From an uncultured Neomegalonema sp. (GTDB lineage: Bacteria > Pseudomonadota > Alphaproteobacteria > Rhodobacterales > Rhodobacteraceae), in assembly GCA_937911325.1 (NCBI GenBank), contig CALDSD010000041.1, positions 1-64,000 of the forward strand: DNA of 64,000 nt, read 5' to 3'. Under the pieces are notes generated by a model. That model did not search any database and was not told the DNA's origin. It saw only the letters and a program-made list of their open reading frames with translations. Positions 1 to 9,594 of this stretch are shown in pieces (the first letter of the stretch is position 1; each line of letters starts with the position of its first letter). A program made the position numbers and the translations under genes.

Positions 1-55
1 GCGCGCGCAGCGATACGGCGCACGCTGCGTGATCAGGAACGGCACGCCGCCGCCC
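1..55. repeat. Contig-edge copy of positions 609-663
   Basis: The first 55 bases are identical to positions 609-663, which lie inside the rel gene; identity stops at base 56. From about position 57 the reading frame becomes a plausible Rel sequence ([13 protein letters not shown]), so the copied block sits where the upstream half of rel should be. The simplest reading is an assembly artefact at a contig end rather than a biological duplication. Confidence 0.85.
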
Positions 56-56
56 C

Positions 57-1520
57 CGCGCCTGGCGCGCCGTGCCAGAGCGTTTCAAGGACTACATCTC
101 GGGCCCGAAGTCGAACGGCTATCGTTCCATCCACACAACGGTTGTCGGACCGAACGGCGCCCGGATCGAAGTACAGATCCGCACTGAACAGATGCATGAG
201 GTCAACGAGACCGGCGTGGCCGCGCATTGGGCCTACAAGGGGGGAATGCGCTCGCAGAACCCGTTCGCGGTCGACCCGCATCGTTGGTTGCGCGATCTCG
301 TCGACCGCGTGGAGCGCGGCGACCCACCACAGGATTTCCTCGAAGAAGCGAAGATGGAGATGACCTTCGACCAGGTCTTTTGCTTCACGCCGAAAGGGGA
401 CGTCATCGGCTTGCCGCGCGGCGCGACCGCCCTGGATTTCGCCTATGCGATCCACACGGATGTCGGCCACACCGCCGTGGGGGCCAAGGTCAACGGCAAG
501 CGCTCGCCTTTGTGGACGCCGGTTCGCAACGGTCAGACTGTCGAAATCCTTCAGTCCAAGGGGCAAAAGCCGTCCCCCGTCTGGCAGGAGATGGTCCGCT
601 CGGGACGCGCGCGCGCAGCGATACGGCGCACGCTGCGTGATCAGGAACGGCACGCCGCCGCCCGGCTCGGACGCGGAATTGTGGAAGTGCTTTTTGAACG
701 CGCCGGCGCCGCGTATTCGGCGAAGGTTCTGGATACGGCCGCCCGCAAGCTTGGGCATTCGGACGGCGAAGCGTTGCTGGCCGAAGTCGGCGCGGCGCGG
801 ATTACGGCCCGACAGGCGCTGGAGGCCGTCTATCCCGAAAAAGCGGCGTCATCGGCGAAAGTGGTGGACGCGCTTGATCCGATCGACCCCAACAGACCTC
901 AAGTCGTCCCAACCCGGAGCGGGCAGACGGGTCGCGACACGGACGACTCGCCGCAACCAGCGCTTGCGATGCCCGCCGCGCCCTGCTGCTCCCCCTTGCC
1001 GGGAGAGCGGATCATCGCGCTGCGCGAGCCTGGCCTCGGCCATCGACTACACGCGATCGACTGCGAGCGTCTCGCGGACTTCGAGGACGATATGGACCGG
1101 TGGCTCGACGTCGCGTGGGCGCCGAACGCCGGTGATCACGCCGATCACCTCGCCCACATCGCGTTGGTCCTTGTGAACGAGCCCGGCGCTCTGGGACAAG
1201 TCTGCACATTGATCGGCGCGGCCGGCGCCAATATCGACGACATGACGTTCGCCGACCGCAAACCGGATTTCTTCCGCCTCGATATCGATCTTGAGGTTCG
1301 AGATCTTCGGCATCTGACAAACATAATCACGACATTGAGCGCACAGCCCGTGGTTGCGCAGGCGGAACGGATCCGCAATGCCGCCGCGATGTCGATGACA
1401 GCTCCGTCGGGCGAGTCCGACGCCACCCCAGCACCGCCGGCGGGCGCATCAACCGCGTCCGGGTCGGAGCAGGAGAAAACACGTGACCCCGCCGCATCCG
1501 ACACAATCCCCGCGCACTGA
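57..1520 (+). CDS. rel: Bifunctional (p)ppGpp synthetase/hydrolase Rel, 5'-truncated
   Basis: This is the C-terminal part of a RelA/SpoT homologue, the enzyme family that makes and degrades (p)ppGpp in the stringent response. Visible are the end of the synthetase domain ([20 protein letters not shown], then EVQIRT and [11 protein letters not shown]), the TGS domain ([20 protein letters not shown]), a cysteine-containing region ([10 protein letters not shown] ... HAIDCERL) and a C-terminal ACT domain ([20 protein letters not shown]). The N-terminal HD hydrolase domain and the start of the synthetase lie outside the window, so activity balance cannot be judged. A low-complexity tail of about 50 residues rich in A, S, P and T follows the ACT domain. 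The last 38 nt overlap pyrE. Confidence 0.9.
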   Translation, partial: RAWRAVPERFKDYISGPKSNGYRSIHTTVVGPNGARIEVQIRTEQMHEVNETGVAAHWAYKGGMRSQNPFAVDPHRWLRDLVDRVERGDPPQDFLEEAKMEMTFDQVFCFTPKGDVIGLPRGATALDFAYAIHTDVGHTAVGAKVNGKRSPLWTPVRNGQTVEILQSKGQKPSPVWQEMVRSGRARAAIRRTLRDQERHAAARLGRGIVEVLFERAGAAYSAKVLDTAARKLGHSDGEALLAEVGAARITARQALEAVYPEKAASSAKVVDALDPIDPNRPQVVPTRSGQTGRDTDDSPQPALAMPAAPCCSPLPGERIIALREPGLGHRLHAIDCERLADFEDDMDRWLDVAWAPNAGDHADHLAHIALVLVNEPGALGQVCTLIGAAGANIDDMTFADRKPDFFRLDIDLEVRDLRHLTNIITTLSAQPVVAQAERIRNAAAMSMTAPSGESDATPAPPAGASTASGSEQEKTRDPAASDTIPAH

Positions 1521-2112
1521 CGCCGCCGCGCTCGCGCAGGAAGCCGTTCTGAACGAGTTTCGCGCCGCAGGCGCTTTGCTTGAAGGGCACTTTCTGCTGT
1601 CCTCGGGGCTGCGCAGCTCGGTCTATCTGCAATGCGCGAAGGTGATGCAGGACCCCCTCCGGGGCGGGCGCTTGTGCGGCGCATTGGCGGCGAAAGTTCT
1701 CTCGGAACAGGGCGCAACGTTCGACTTGTGCGTCTCTCCGGCCATGGGAGCCGTCATTGTCGGCTACGAGACCGCAAAACAGCTCGGCGTCAATTCGATC
1801 TTCATGGAAAGGCCCGAAGGTGGCTTTGAGCTGCGCCGCGGCTTTGAGATGGCGGCGGGGGCGCGCTGTCTGATGGTGGAGGATGTCGTGACAACCGGAA
1901 AGTCCTCCCGCGAGTGTATCGCAGCCATTCGCGCCGCTGGCGGCGAAGCTGTCGGAGCCGCGTGCCTGATCGATCGATCCGGTGGAACGGCTGATCTTGG
2001 CGTGCCGCTGACACCCTTGGTCCAGATTGAGGCGCCCCTCTTTGATCCGGACAATTTGCCGCCCGAATTGGCTGCGATCCCGCCTGTGAAGCCAGGCAGC
2101 CGCCGCGCTTAA
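1483..2112 (+). CDS. pyrE: Orotate phosphoribosyltransferase
   Basis: PyrE converts orotate and PRPP to orotidine 5'-phosphate in pyrimidine synthesis. The protein (209 aa) has the type I phosphoribosyltransferase PRPP-binding loop [14 protein letters not shown] and the N-terminal segment [20 protein letters not shown] typical of the family. The GTG start at 1483 has a good ribosome binding site (AGGAG at 1471-1475) and lies inside the 3' end of rel, so translation is probably coupled to rel. Length is slightly below that of E. coli-type PyrE and normal for the alphaproteobacterial form. Confidence 0.93.
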   Translation: MTPPHPTQSPRTDAAALAQEAVLNEFRAAGALLEGHFLLSSGLRSSVYLQCAKVMQDPLRGGRLCGALAAKVLSEQGATFDLCVSPAMGAVIVGYETAKQLGVNSIFMERPEGGFELRRGFEMAAGARCLMVEDVVTTGKSSRECIAAIRAAGGEAVGAACLIDRSGGTADLGVPLTPLVQIEAPLFDPDNLPPELAAIPPVKPGSRRA

Positions 2113-2127
2113 ACCGATCCGAGCCAG

Positions 2128-2769
2128 ATGATCTTCAAACGCCGAAATAAACGAAGCTGGTTGTCCGCGTTGCGGGACATCTTCGCGCCAAAGAAAGGGT
2201 GGCGCCGCGGCTTTCTTTACATCGGCAAACGCGTCCAAAGACTGCCCGACACCCCGCATCGCATCGCGCTTGGCTTCGCCTGCGGAGCCTTTGCGTCCTT
2301 CACGCCGTTTTTCACGCTGCACCTCTTCGTCGCCGCGTTCTTCGCCTATCTGCTCCGCGCCAACGTCATCGCTGCGGCCTTCGGCACAATCGTCGGCAAC
2401 CCGATCTCGTTCTGGCTGATTGCTGCGATCTCGATGAACATCGGGAACTGGCTGACCGGAAGCATTGGCGGTGAAGAAAAACTCGCGGAACTGTCCTTCA
2501 CCTATGTTTGGGAGCACCCGGGCGAGTTTTTCGTCTCGGTTTTCTGGCCATACCTGCTGGGTGGCATCGGCCCCGGACTGCTTTGCGCCGCCGCGTTCTA
2601 CTACGGGCTGCGTCCTCTCGTCGCTCAATTCCAGAAAAGCCGGCGCCAGACGCTGACAAGCCGGGCTCGGCAATTGGTGACCCAGCGCCGCGCGGCTCGA
2701 CAAAAGGCGGCCGAAAGCGCCTCAACCGAGCCGCCGCGCCTTGACTGGTCGAAAAAGAAAGCGAGTTGA
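2128..2769 (+). CDS. DUF2062 membrane protein
   Basis: A 213-residue protein with a basic N-terminus and a basic C-terminus (QRRAARQKAAES) around three or four hydrophobic segments (near residues 47-70, 72-98 and 137-165). The segment RIALGFACGAFASFTPFFTLH is characteristic of the DUF2062 family. Biochemical function is unknown. It lies 15 nt after pyrE and shortly before pdxJ in the same direction, an arrangement common near acpS/lepB/rnc in alphaproteobacteria. Confidence 0.85.
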   Translation: MIFKRRNKRSWLSALRDIFAPKKGWRRGFLYIGKRVQRLPDTPHRIALGFACGAFASFTPFFTLHLFVAAFFAYLLRANVIAAAFGTIVGNPISFWLIAAISMNIGNWLTGSIGGEEKLAELSFTYVWEHPGEFFVSVFWPYLLGGIGPGLLCAAAFYYGLRPLVAQFQKSRRQTLTSRARQLVTQRRAARQKAAESASTEPPRLDWSKKKAS

Positions 2770-2834
2770 CTGAACAAGATGCGAATGGCCCGTGAACGGG
2801 CGATCGAGCCGAAACCGCCAACAAGAGCATTCCA

Positions 2835-3620
2835 ATGACCGAGCCGAACCGCCCTCCCCTGCGACTTGGCGTCAACATTGATCACGTCGCGACAATCCGG
2901 AACGCCCGCGGCGGGGCGCACCCTGATCCTGTGAAAGCGGCTCTGATGGCCGAAGCGGCCGGAGCCGACGGGATCACGGCGCATCTCAGAGAGGACCGCC
3001 GCCATATCTCCGACGACGATATCGGACGGCTCATGGCGGAGCTGTCGAAACCGCTCAATTTCGAGATGGCCGCAACGGCGGAGATGCAGGCGATCGCGCT
3101 AAAGCATCAGCCGCATGCGGTCTGCATCGTTCCGGAAAAGCGCGAGGAACGCACCACCGAAGGCGGCCTTGAGGTCGCCGGCGACGACAACCGCCTCGCC
3201 GAATTCATCGCGCCCCTGCGCGAGGCCGGTTGCCGCATCTCGATGTTCATCGAGGCCGACCCTGGTCAGATTGAAGCATCCGCGAAAATCGGCGCGCCGG
3301 TTGTGGAACTGCATACTGGAACCTACTGCGAAGCGGTGATCGCCGGTGATCAGGCGAAGGTCCTCGACGAGCTGCGCAAACTGCGCGAAGGCGCGCGGTA
3401 TGCGTGGGAGCTTGGTCTCGAGCCGCACGCTGGGCACGGACTGACCTTCGACTCGGTCGAAGCGGTGGCGGCGATCCCGGAACTCGTGGAGCTGAACATC
3501 GGCCATTTCCTCATCGGCGACGCGATCTTCACCGGTCTGAAAGACGCCATCACGCAGATGCGTTCGCGGATGGACGGCGCGCGCGGGGAGATCGGCGATC
3601 CGGTCGGCGGCGTCGCGTGA
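2835..3620 (+). CDS. pdxJ: Pyridoxine 5'-phosphate synthase
   Basis: PdxJ condenses 1-deoxyxylulose 5-phosphate with 3-amino-1-phosphohydroxyacetone to give pyridoxine 5'-phosphate, the last step of the DXP-dependent vitamin B6 route. The 261-aa TIM-barrel sequence has the family signatures [43 protein letters not shown] and [15 protein letters not shown]-like motifs (here [14 protein letters not shown]). The gene ends in an overlap with the acpS start (GTGA), the usual pdxJ-acpS coupling. Confidence 0.96.
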   Translation: MTEPNRPPLRLGVNIDHVATIRNARGGAHPDPVKAALMAEAAGADGITAHLREDRRHISDDDIGRLMAELSKPLNFEMAATAEMQAIALKHQPHAVCIVPEKREERTTEGGLEVAGDDNRLAEFIAPLREAGCRISMFIEADPGQIEASAKIGAPVVELHTGTYCEAVIAGDQAKVLDELRKLREGARYAWELGLEPHAGHGLTFDSVEAVAAIPELVELNIGHFLIGDAIFTGLKDAITQMRSRMDGARGEIGDPVGGVA

Positions 3621-4030
3621 TCATCGGGATCGGCTCGGACATCTGTGACATTCGTCGGATTGAGAAGACGGTCGCGCGGTTTGGCGGGCGTTTCACAAAT
3701 CGGGTCTTCACCGACATCGAACGCGCAAAGGCGGATCGGCGACGGAACCGGATCGAGACCTAGGCGAAGGAAGCATGCTCAAAAGCACTTGGAACGGGGC
3801 TTCGGATGGGAGTCGCCTGGCGCGAGATGGAGGTTGTGAACCTGCCAAGCGGACAACCAACCATGCGGCTTCACGGGGGCGCAGCAGAACGGCTGGCCAA
3901 GTTGACGCCCGAAGGATGCGAAACAAGAATTCACGTCACGATGACCGACGATCATCCCTACGCTCAGGCGTTTGTGATCATCGAGGCGCTGTTTGAGCCG
4001 CCGGCGAGAGGCGCCTCGCTTTCAGATTGA
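3617..4030 (+). pseudogene. acpS: Holo-ACP synthase, interrupted by an in-frame TAG
   Basis: AcpS moves 4'-phosphopantetheine from CoA to acyl carrier protein. The GTG start at 3617 overlaps the pdxJ stop. The N-terminal part ([17 protein letters not shown], with the Mg-binding Asp) and the C-terminal part ([16 protein letters not shown] ... [16 protein letters not shown], with the catalytic Glu of the KEA motif) are both present and in the same frame. They are separated by a TAG at 3761-3763. Family members read Y-A-K-R-F-A-A-K-E-A here, whereas this sequence reads stop-A-K-E-A, so a 15-nt in-frame deletion that turns a TAC codon into TAG explains it fully. AcpS is normally essential, so a sequencing or assembly error is likely. 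A real mutation or suppression of TAG cannot be excluded. Confidence 0.85.
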
Positions 4031-4157
4031 CGCATGTAAAGCTCAAGCCAACTAAAGCGACATCCGCCCACTAGGACTTGTGTTGACATGCCGTGGCGCC
4101 TCTATCACACCCCGCTAATGGTGCGGGAAAGGCCGTACAAAATCTAAGGAAGCGACC

Positions 4158-4958
4158 TTGAGCGACAGCAGCGAACCGAAAGGCGCGCAAACCGAACGGC
4201 CGAAGGAGTCTCTGGGCGAGATCTTTCGCACGGTCATCTATGCGTTGCTGATCGCGCTGGTCTTCCGGACGCTGCTGTTCCAACCGTTCTCGATCCCGTC
4301 GGGGTCGATGAAGTCGACGCTTCTGATCGGCGACTATTTGTTCGTGTCGAAATATGCCTACGGCTATTCGCGGTACTCGCTGCCCTACGGCAAGTACATC
4401 CCGTTCGAGGGTCGTATCTTCGGCGCAGAGCCCGAACGCGGGGACGTGATCGTCTTCAAGCTGCCGCGGGACAACCAGACCGACTACATCAAACGCCTGG
4501 TGGGCCTTCCCGGCGACCGAATCCAGATGAAGAACGGCCGGCTGCACATCAATGGCGCGCCAGTGCAGGTGCAGCCCGACGGCGAGTTCGTCGAACCCAA
4601 TGTCCGACAGGGGCCGGAACGGCGCCCGCCACGCTGCATCCGCCCGATCTCAACTGCGACTGATTGCGTTAAACAGAGTTTTGTCGAAACCCTGCCCGGC
4701 GACGTGACCCACACGATCCTCAGCATCGATGGTGGACGCGGTTCGATGAACAACACCAGCGTCTACACGGTGCCCGAAGGCCATTACTTCTTCATGGGCG
4801 ACAACCGCGACAACTCGCAAGACAGCCGAACGATCGTGGGATTTGTTCCGTTCGAGAACCTCCTGGGGCGCGCCGACCTGGTGCTCCTGTCCTCGAGCGG
4901 GGCGTTTTGGGAGATCTGGAACTGGCGCGGCGACCGCTTTTTCCAGTCAATCGATTGA
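4158..4958 (+). CDS. lepB: Signal peptidase I
   Basis: LepB cleaves signal peptides from exported proteins at the outer face of the inner membrane. The 266-aa protein has one N-terminal membrane segment (about residues 24-42), the catalytic serine in IPSGSM (Ser50), the general-base lysine in YIKRLVGLPGD (Lys112) and the C-terminal box GDNRDNSQDSR. The TTG start at 4158 is chosen because AAGGAAG precedes it at good spacing and the protein begins just before the membrane segment. Downstream rnc, era and recO follow in the usual alphaproteobacterial order. Confidence 0.95.
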   Translation: MSDSSEPKGAQTERPKESLGEIFRTVIYALLIALVFRTLLFQPFSIPSGSMKSTLLIGDYLFVSKYAYGYSRYSLPYGKYIPFEGRIFGAEPERGDVIVFKLPRDNQTDYIKRLVGLPGDRIQMKNGRLHINGAPVQVQPDGEFVEPNVRQGPERRPPRCIRPISTATDCVKQSFVETLPGDVTHTILSIDGGRGSMNNTSVYTVPEGHYFFMGDNRDNSQDSRTIVGFVPFENLLGRADLVLLSSSGAFWEIWNWRGDRFFQSID

Positions 4959-5014
4959 TGCGGCGTCGGAGCGACACGCCGGATCAGACGCGCGATCTGG
5001 GCTAGACGTCGAAA

Positions 5015-5713
5015 ATGGTTCTGACCAAACGCGACGAAAAACGCCTCGCCGACTTGGAAAGTCGGTTCGGCCACGTTTTCTCGAACAGAAATCTTCTGAT
5101 CGAAGCTCTCACCCACGCCTCGGCCGCTGGCCGGTTCGAGCCTGACAATCAGCGCCTGGAGTTTCTGGGGGATCGCGTTCTTGGTCTTGTCGTCGCGGAG
5201 GCCTTGATCGAGCGCTTTCCAAACGAGACGGAAGGCAGGCTTGCGCCACGGCTGAACGCGCTGGTGCGCCGAGAAACCTGCGCTGAAGTCGCCACGCAGC
5301 TGGCCCTTGGCGACGAGCTGCGCATGGCGCGTTCCGAAGCGAATACCGGCGGCCGCAAAAAGCTCGCCCTTCTCGCGGACGCGATGGAGGCTGTTATCGC
5401 CGCGGTCTATCTCGACGGCGGGCTCAAAGCCGCCTCGTCCTTCATCGTCACGCATTGGGGGGAGCGGCTTGATCAGCAAGCCGAGACTCCGATCGATGCG
5501 AAGACGGCGCTGCAGGAATGGGCGCAAGGCCTTGGTCTTCCGGTGCCGAGATACGAGCTGATTGAACGCTCCGGCCCCGATCATCAGCCGCGCTTTCTGA
5601 TCGAAGCGGTGTTGTCCGATGGCCGCCGCGCACGCGGGGAAGGGTCGGCGAAGCGCAGCGCCGAGCAGGCTGCTGCGGCAGCGCTCATGACACAGGTGGC
5701 GAATGATGACTGA
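5015..5713 (+). CDS. rnc: Ribonuclease III
   Basis: RNase III cleaves double-stranded RNA in rRNA maturation and regulatory RNA decay. The 232-aa protein has the catalytic signature QRLEFLGDRVLGL, the second acidic site ADAMEAVIAAVYLDGG and a C-terminal double-stranded RNA binding domain (DAKTALQEWAQGLGLPVPRY ... GEGSAKRSAEQAAAAALM). It overlaps era by 11 nt, so the two are co-translated. Confidence 0.96.
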   Translation: MVLTKRDEKRLADLESRFGHVFSNRNLLIEALTHASAAGRFEPDNQRLEFLGDRVLGLVVAEALIERFPNETEGRLAPRLNALVRRETCAEVATQLALGDELRMARSEANTGGRKKLALLADAMEAVIAAVYLDGGLKAASSFIVTHWGERLDQQAETPIDAKTALQEWAQGLGLPVPRYELIERSGPDHQPRFLIEAVLSDGRRARGEGSAKRSAEQAAAAALMTQVANDD

Positions 5714-6647
5714 TGGCCTCGAAGCGAGTTCCGACGGCGGGATGACGCGTGCCGGCTTTGTCGCGCTGATCGGCGAGCCGAACGCCGGAAAGTCGACGCT
5801 GCTCAATCGGATGGTCGGCGCAAAGGTGTCGATCGTCACCCACAAGGTGCAGACCACCCGCGCGCGTCTTCGCGGGGTCGCGATGCACGACCAAACCCAA
5901 ATCATCTTCGTTGACACGCCGGGGTTGTTTCGACCGCGGCGAACACTCGATCGGGCCATGGTCGCCGCCGCCTGGTCCGGCGCCGCCGACGCGGATCTGA
6001 TCGTCGTGATGGCGGAGGCGCACCGCGGCTTGACCGAGGGCCTCGAGCGCATCCTGTCCGACTTGCCCGAGAGAGCGGCTGGACGCCCGGTCGCGCTCGC
6101 TGTGAACAAGATCGACAAGGTGCGCCGCAAGGACCTGCTGGCCCTCGTGGCGGAGCTTTCGGCGAAGATGGCGTTCGAGCAGGTCTTTCTGATCTCCGCG
6201 GAAAAGGGCGACGGCGTCTCGGATCTCAAGTCCTGGCTCGCTCAGCAGATGCCCGAAGGGCCCTGGCTTTACCCCGAAGACGATATCTCCGACCTGCCGC
6301 TGCGGATGATCGCGGCCGAGATCACGCGGGAGAAGCTGACCCTCCGTCTGCACCAGGAACTGCCTTATCAGCTGACCGTTGAAACCGAGACATGGGACGA
6401 CCGCAAAGACGGCTCCACCAAGATCGAGCAGGTCATCTATGTCGCCCGAGACGGTCACAAGGGAATCGTGCTCGGAAAGAAAGGCGAGACGATCCGAGAG
6501 ATCGGCAAACTCGCTCGCGCCGACATCGCGGAATTGATCGAGCGTCCTGTGCATCTGTTCACACGGATCGTGGTTCGACCGGAATGGCTGACAGAGGCGG
6601 AGCGGTTCGAGCAGATCGGCCTCGACATCAAGGACGCCAACGAATGA
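5703..6647 (+). CDS. era: GTPase Era
   Basis: Era is a GTPase that binds 16S rRNA and helps mature the 30S subunit. The 314-aa protein shows the G1 loop GEPNAGKSTLLN, G3 DTPG, G4 NKID and G5 SAEKGDGV, followed by a C-terminal KH domain (HKGIVLGKKGETIREIGKLA). It overlaps rnc upstream, and its TGA overlaps the ATG of the next gene, so rnc-era-DUF1491 form one coupled unit. Confidence 0.97.
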   Translation: MMTDGLEASSDGGMTRAGFVALIGEPNAGKSTLLNRMVGAKVSIVTHKVQTTRARLRGVAMHDQTQIIFVDTPGLFRPRRTLDRAMVAAAWSGAADADLIVVMAEAHRGLTEGLERILSDLPERAAGRPVALAVNKIDKVRRKDLLALVAELSAKMAFEQVFLISAEKGDGVSDLKSWLAQQMPEGPWLYPEDDISDLPLRMIAAEITREKLTLRLHQELPYQLTVETETWDDRKDGSTKIEQVIYVARDGHKGIVLGKKGETIREIGKLARADIAELIERPVHLFTRIVVRPEWLTEAERFEQIGLDIKDANE

Positions 6648-6979
6648 GCGCGCGGCTCGCGGCGGGGATCTGGGTCGCCGCCCATATCCGACGCTGCGAG
6701 ATCGAAGGCGCCGCCGCTTTCGTCGCGCGAAAAGGGGCCGAGGAATCCGGCGCGGTCTTGCTCAAGATCGCAACATTGGACGGACAAGCGCGGGCGCTGA
6801 CGCGGGCGACGCTGGGCGATGGCGGCTCCGGCTGGACATGGCTGGTTGGCCCCGATCCCGCGCCCGAGCCCGAAGTCGATCAGCGCCTCTCTCGCCAGGC
6901 GGAGTTCGACCCGGACGTCTGGGTCCTGGAGATCGAGGACCGCCAGGGAAGACACTTTCTCGACGACCTGATCGGATAG
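6644..6979 (+). CDS. DUF1491 family protein
   Basis: A 111-aa protein starting at the ATG that overlaps the era stop (ATGA). It resembles the DUF1491 family found between era and recO in many alphaproteobacteria: RLAAGIWVAAHIRRCEIEGA at the start and FDPDVWVLEIEDRQGRHFL near the end. No enzymatic motif is visible and the function is unknown. Confidence 0.85.
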   Translation: MSARLAAGIWVAAHIRRCEIEGAAAFVARKGAEESGAVLLKIATLDGQARALTRATLGDGGSGWTWLVGPDPAPEPEVDQRLSRQAEFDPDVWVLEIEDRQGRHFLDDLIG

Positions 6980-7039
6980 ACGCGTATACTTCGACCAGCG
7001 ACGAAGCATTGTCAGTCGCGATCGTGCTCTAAACAGTCC

Positions 7040-7936
7040 ATGCGCGATCGCCTGCTCCTCCGAAACTATATGCTTCTGGTCCTCCTTGCGTTGCTGTGGG
7101 GCGGCTCGTACCCGTTGATTAAGGTCGCGTTGGAGACCTTTCCGCCGGTCACGCTCATGGCCTATCGCGTGACGGTCGCCGCAGGTCTTCTGAGTGTCGC
7201 CGTCAGCCTTCGCGGTCACTCGTTTCCTTACGAACGCACGACGATCGCCGCGCTTCTCGTTCAGTCCTTCTTCAACAGCATCGGCGCCTGGACGCTGCTC
7301 GCCTGGGGGCAGCAATACGTCGATAGCGGATTGGCCGGGGTCCTGAACTCGACATCGCCGATCTTTGTCTTCTTCCTCGCCCTCGCGCTCAGGTTGTCGC
7401 CGCATATCGAATGGCTGAAGCTCGCCGGCGCGCTGATTGGACTGGCTGGCGTCGTGGTTCTGCTCGACGTGGAGGGTCTTGGGAGGGAGTTGCTCCCTCA
7501 GCTGGCGATCCTTGGCGGCGCGCTGCTTTACGGCTGCGCTGCAGTATATGGCCGCCGCTTTCGGGATCAGCCGGCGATGGTCACGGCCGCAGGGACGATG
7601 ATCTGGGCGGCGCTTGTTCTGACCCCGGCCGCCTTCATGCTTGAGACGCCCCTCGCAGCGGAGATTTCAGCGCGTTCGCTCGTCGCAGCGACGACGCTCG
7701 CCATCGGGTCGACGGCGCTCGCGATGCTGATCTACTTCCACCTGATCGGTGCGATCGGGTCTCTCGCCGTCGCAAGTCAGGCTTATCTGCGCTCCGCGGT
7801 CGCCGTCCTTCTCGGCGTAGGGCTTTTGGGAGAACCCATGAGCCTGTCGCTCGCCGCAGGCGTCGGCCTCGTTCTGATCGGTATGATCCTGCTGAACAGG
7901 TCAGGGTCTCAACGGTCGCCGAAAGAAACGCGTTGA
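7040..7936 (+). CDS. EamA/DMT-family transporter
   Basis: A 298-aa inner membrane protein with about ten hydrophobic segments and two EamA repeats, beginning LLVLLALLWGGSYPLIKVAL, the usual start of drug/metabolite transporters. The substrate cannot be told from sequence. It lies between DUF1491 and recO and is probably a separate functional unit. The ATG at 7040 has no strong ribosome binding site. Confidence 0.85.
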   Translation: MRDRLLLRNYMLLVLLALLWGGSYPLIKVALETFPPVTLMAYRVTVAAGLLSVAVSLRGHSFPYERTTIAALLVQSFFNSIGAWTLLAWGQQYVDSGLAGVLNSTSPIFVFFLALALRLSPHIEWLKLAGALIGLAGVVVLLDVEGLGRELLPQLAILGGALLYGCAAVYGRRFRDQPAMVTAAGTMIWAALVLTPAAFMLETPLAAEISARSLVAATTLAIGSTALAMLIYFHLIGAIGSLAVASQAYLRSAVAVLLGVGLLGEPMSLSLAAGVGLVLIGMILLNRSGSQRSPKETR

Positions 7937-8157
7937 TCAAAGCAGCGACCTCCACCGGCTTATCCTCCATCGCCTACGTCGCGAGACCACGCCGTGGGCT
8001 TCGGGCTGAGCGAAAAGCAGTCGGAGCGCTCCTAGAGGCGGTGCAGGACGAGTTCACAGAGACTTACGAGATCCAGTCCGTCGCTGGAACGCTGCATATC
8101 GCGATATCTGGAAGATTTCGCCTGCCCTTCCCCATTATCTGCGCTATAAGCCTATAT

Positions 8158-8886
8158 ATGCGCTGGCAGGACGAAGGCGTGCTGCTCTCCGTGCGGAAGC
8201 ATGGCGAGACCGCCGTCATCATCGAGGTCTTCACTGAGACGCGGGGACGCCATCTGGGCCTCGTGCGCGGCGGCGTGAGCCGTAAGAAGACGCCTTTCCT
8301 TCAGCCGGGCGCACAGCTCGCGCTCGCCTGGAGCGCGCGGCTTGAAAACCATCTGGGCGTCTTTGAAGCTGAGCCGATCCGGACGCGCGCGGGGAGATTA
8401 CTGGACGACCGTGCGGGACTGGCTGCGTTGAACGCCGCCTGTGCGCTGCTCGCGAGCCTGCTGCCCGAGCGCGAACCGCAACCCGATCTCTACGCGCCGA
8501 CGATCGCACTGTTCGACGCTCTGGCCGACAGCCCAGATTGGCCGACGATCTACGCGCATTGGGAGCTCGCGTTGCTTGAGGCGCTCGGCTATGGGCTCGA
8601 TCTGTCGAACTGCGCCGTCACGGGTCAAACGCAAGAGCTGATCTGGGTCTCGCCCAAGACCGGGCGCGCCGTGTCTCGCGCTGCGGGTGAACCGTACGCC
8701 GACCGGCTCTTGCCATTGCCCGACTTCTTGAGATTTGGCGATCTCGCCGCGCGCGAAGAGATTGCCGACGCGCTTAAACTCTCCGGACATTTCCTGCGGA
8801 AATGGGCCTATGCCGGCGTCGGCGTCGATGCAGCACCGCCCGCGCGCGGACGCTTGACCGCGCTCTTCGAAACGGAGACTGTCTGA
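8158..8886 (+). CDS. recO: DNA repair protein RecO
   Basis: RecO loads RecA on SSB-coated DNA with RecF/RecR in gap repair. The 242-aa protein starts MRWQDEGVLLSVRKHGETA, the family N-terminus (OB fold), followed by the helical region LDLSNCAVTGQTQELIWVSPKTGRAVSRAAGEPY. The open frame extends upstream to 7933, but the extra 75 residues look non-coding and the family starts at MRWQ, so ATG 8158 was chosen. The zinc-ligand cysteines found in some RecO proteins are reduced to one visible Cys. Confidence 0.9.
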   Translation: MRWQDEGVLLSVRKHGETAVIIEVFTETRGRHLGLVRGGVSRKKTPFLQPGAQLALAWSARLENHLGVFEAEPIRTRAGRLLDDRAGLAALNAACALLASLLPEREPQPDLYAPTIALFDALADSPDWPTIYAHWELALLEALGYGLDLSNCAVTGQTQELIWVSPKTGRAVSRAAGEPYADRLLPLPDFLRFGDLAAREEIADALKLSGHFLRKWAYAGVGVDAAPPARGRLTALFETETV

Positions 8887-8910
8887 CCTTCAGCACCGCC
8901 CGAGGGTCCC

Positions 8911-9555
8911 ATGCCATCCGCAGAGCTTCTGCTGCCGTTCTTCATCGCGAGCGTGCTGTTCGCGTTCTTTCCCGGCCCCGCGCTTCTCTACACCGCCGCG
9001 CGCACGATGGCTGGCGGGCGACGCGCCGGTTTGTTCGCCGCCGTCGGCATTCACCTCGGCGGGTATGTGCATGTGATGGGCGCGACGCTGGGATTGTCCG
9101 CGATCCTTCGACACGTGCCCTCGGCGTATCTGGCGCTGAAGATCGCTGGCGCGCTCTATCTGATCTGGTTGGGGATCCAGATGATCCGGTCGCGGACCGC
9201 AACGGCGGAGATATCTGAGGAAACACTCCGAACAGCGCCGAAAAGCGACCGGCGCGCGTTTCTGGAGAGCTTTGCCGTTGAAGTTCTGAACCCGAACGCG
9301 GCGCTGTTCTTCATCGCCTTTCTTCCGCAATTCGTCGACCCAAACGCCGCGTGGCCTGTCTGGCTGCAGTTTCTGGTCCTCGGAACGATCGTCAACGTGA
9401 TGTTCACGATGGCGGACGTGATCACGGTCTTTGTCACGGAACGTGTCGTGCGGGCCGTTCGCTCCAGCAGCGTCGGCGAACGGATCGCCAAAACAGTCGG
9501 CGGATCCGTGCTGGTCGGCCTCGGAGCCCATCTCGCCTTCAGCCGAGTGCAATAA
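8911..9555 (+). CDS. LysE/RhtB family amino-acid exporter
   Basis: A 214-aa protein with about six membrane segments. LFAFFPGPALLYTAARTMAGGRRAG near the start and NPNAALFFIAFLPQFVDP in the middle are hallmarks of LysE/RhtB exporters. Substrate unknown. It sits 24 nt after recO and converges on the acyl-CoA dehydrogenase gene. Confidence 0.9.
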   Translation: MPSAELLLPFFIASVLFAFFPGPALLYTAARTMAGGRRAGLFAAVGIHLGGYVHVMGATLGLSAILRHVPSAYLALKIAGALYLIWLGIQMIRSRTATAEISEETLRTAPKSDRRAFLESFAVEVLNPNAALFFIAFLPQFVDPNAAWPVWLQFLVLGTIVNVMFTMADVITVFVTERVVRAVRSSSVGERIAKTVGGSVLVGLGAHLAFSRVQ

Positions 9556-9594
9556 CCCGGCTGAAAGCTTCTTTCGCTGGAGGGTCGAGAGCCC

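Noticed and set aside
4083-4088. TTGACA as a -35 element for lepB
   Set aside because: No acceptable -10 hexamer lies 16-18 bp downstream; the best candidate (TATCAC) is only 14 bp away.
7933-8157. N-terminal extension of recO
   Set aside because: The frame is open, but RecO proteins begin at the MRWQDEG segment and the extra part has no likeness to RecO.
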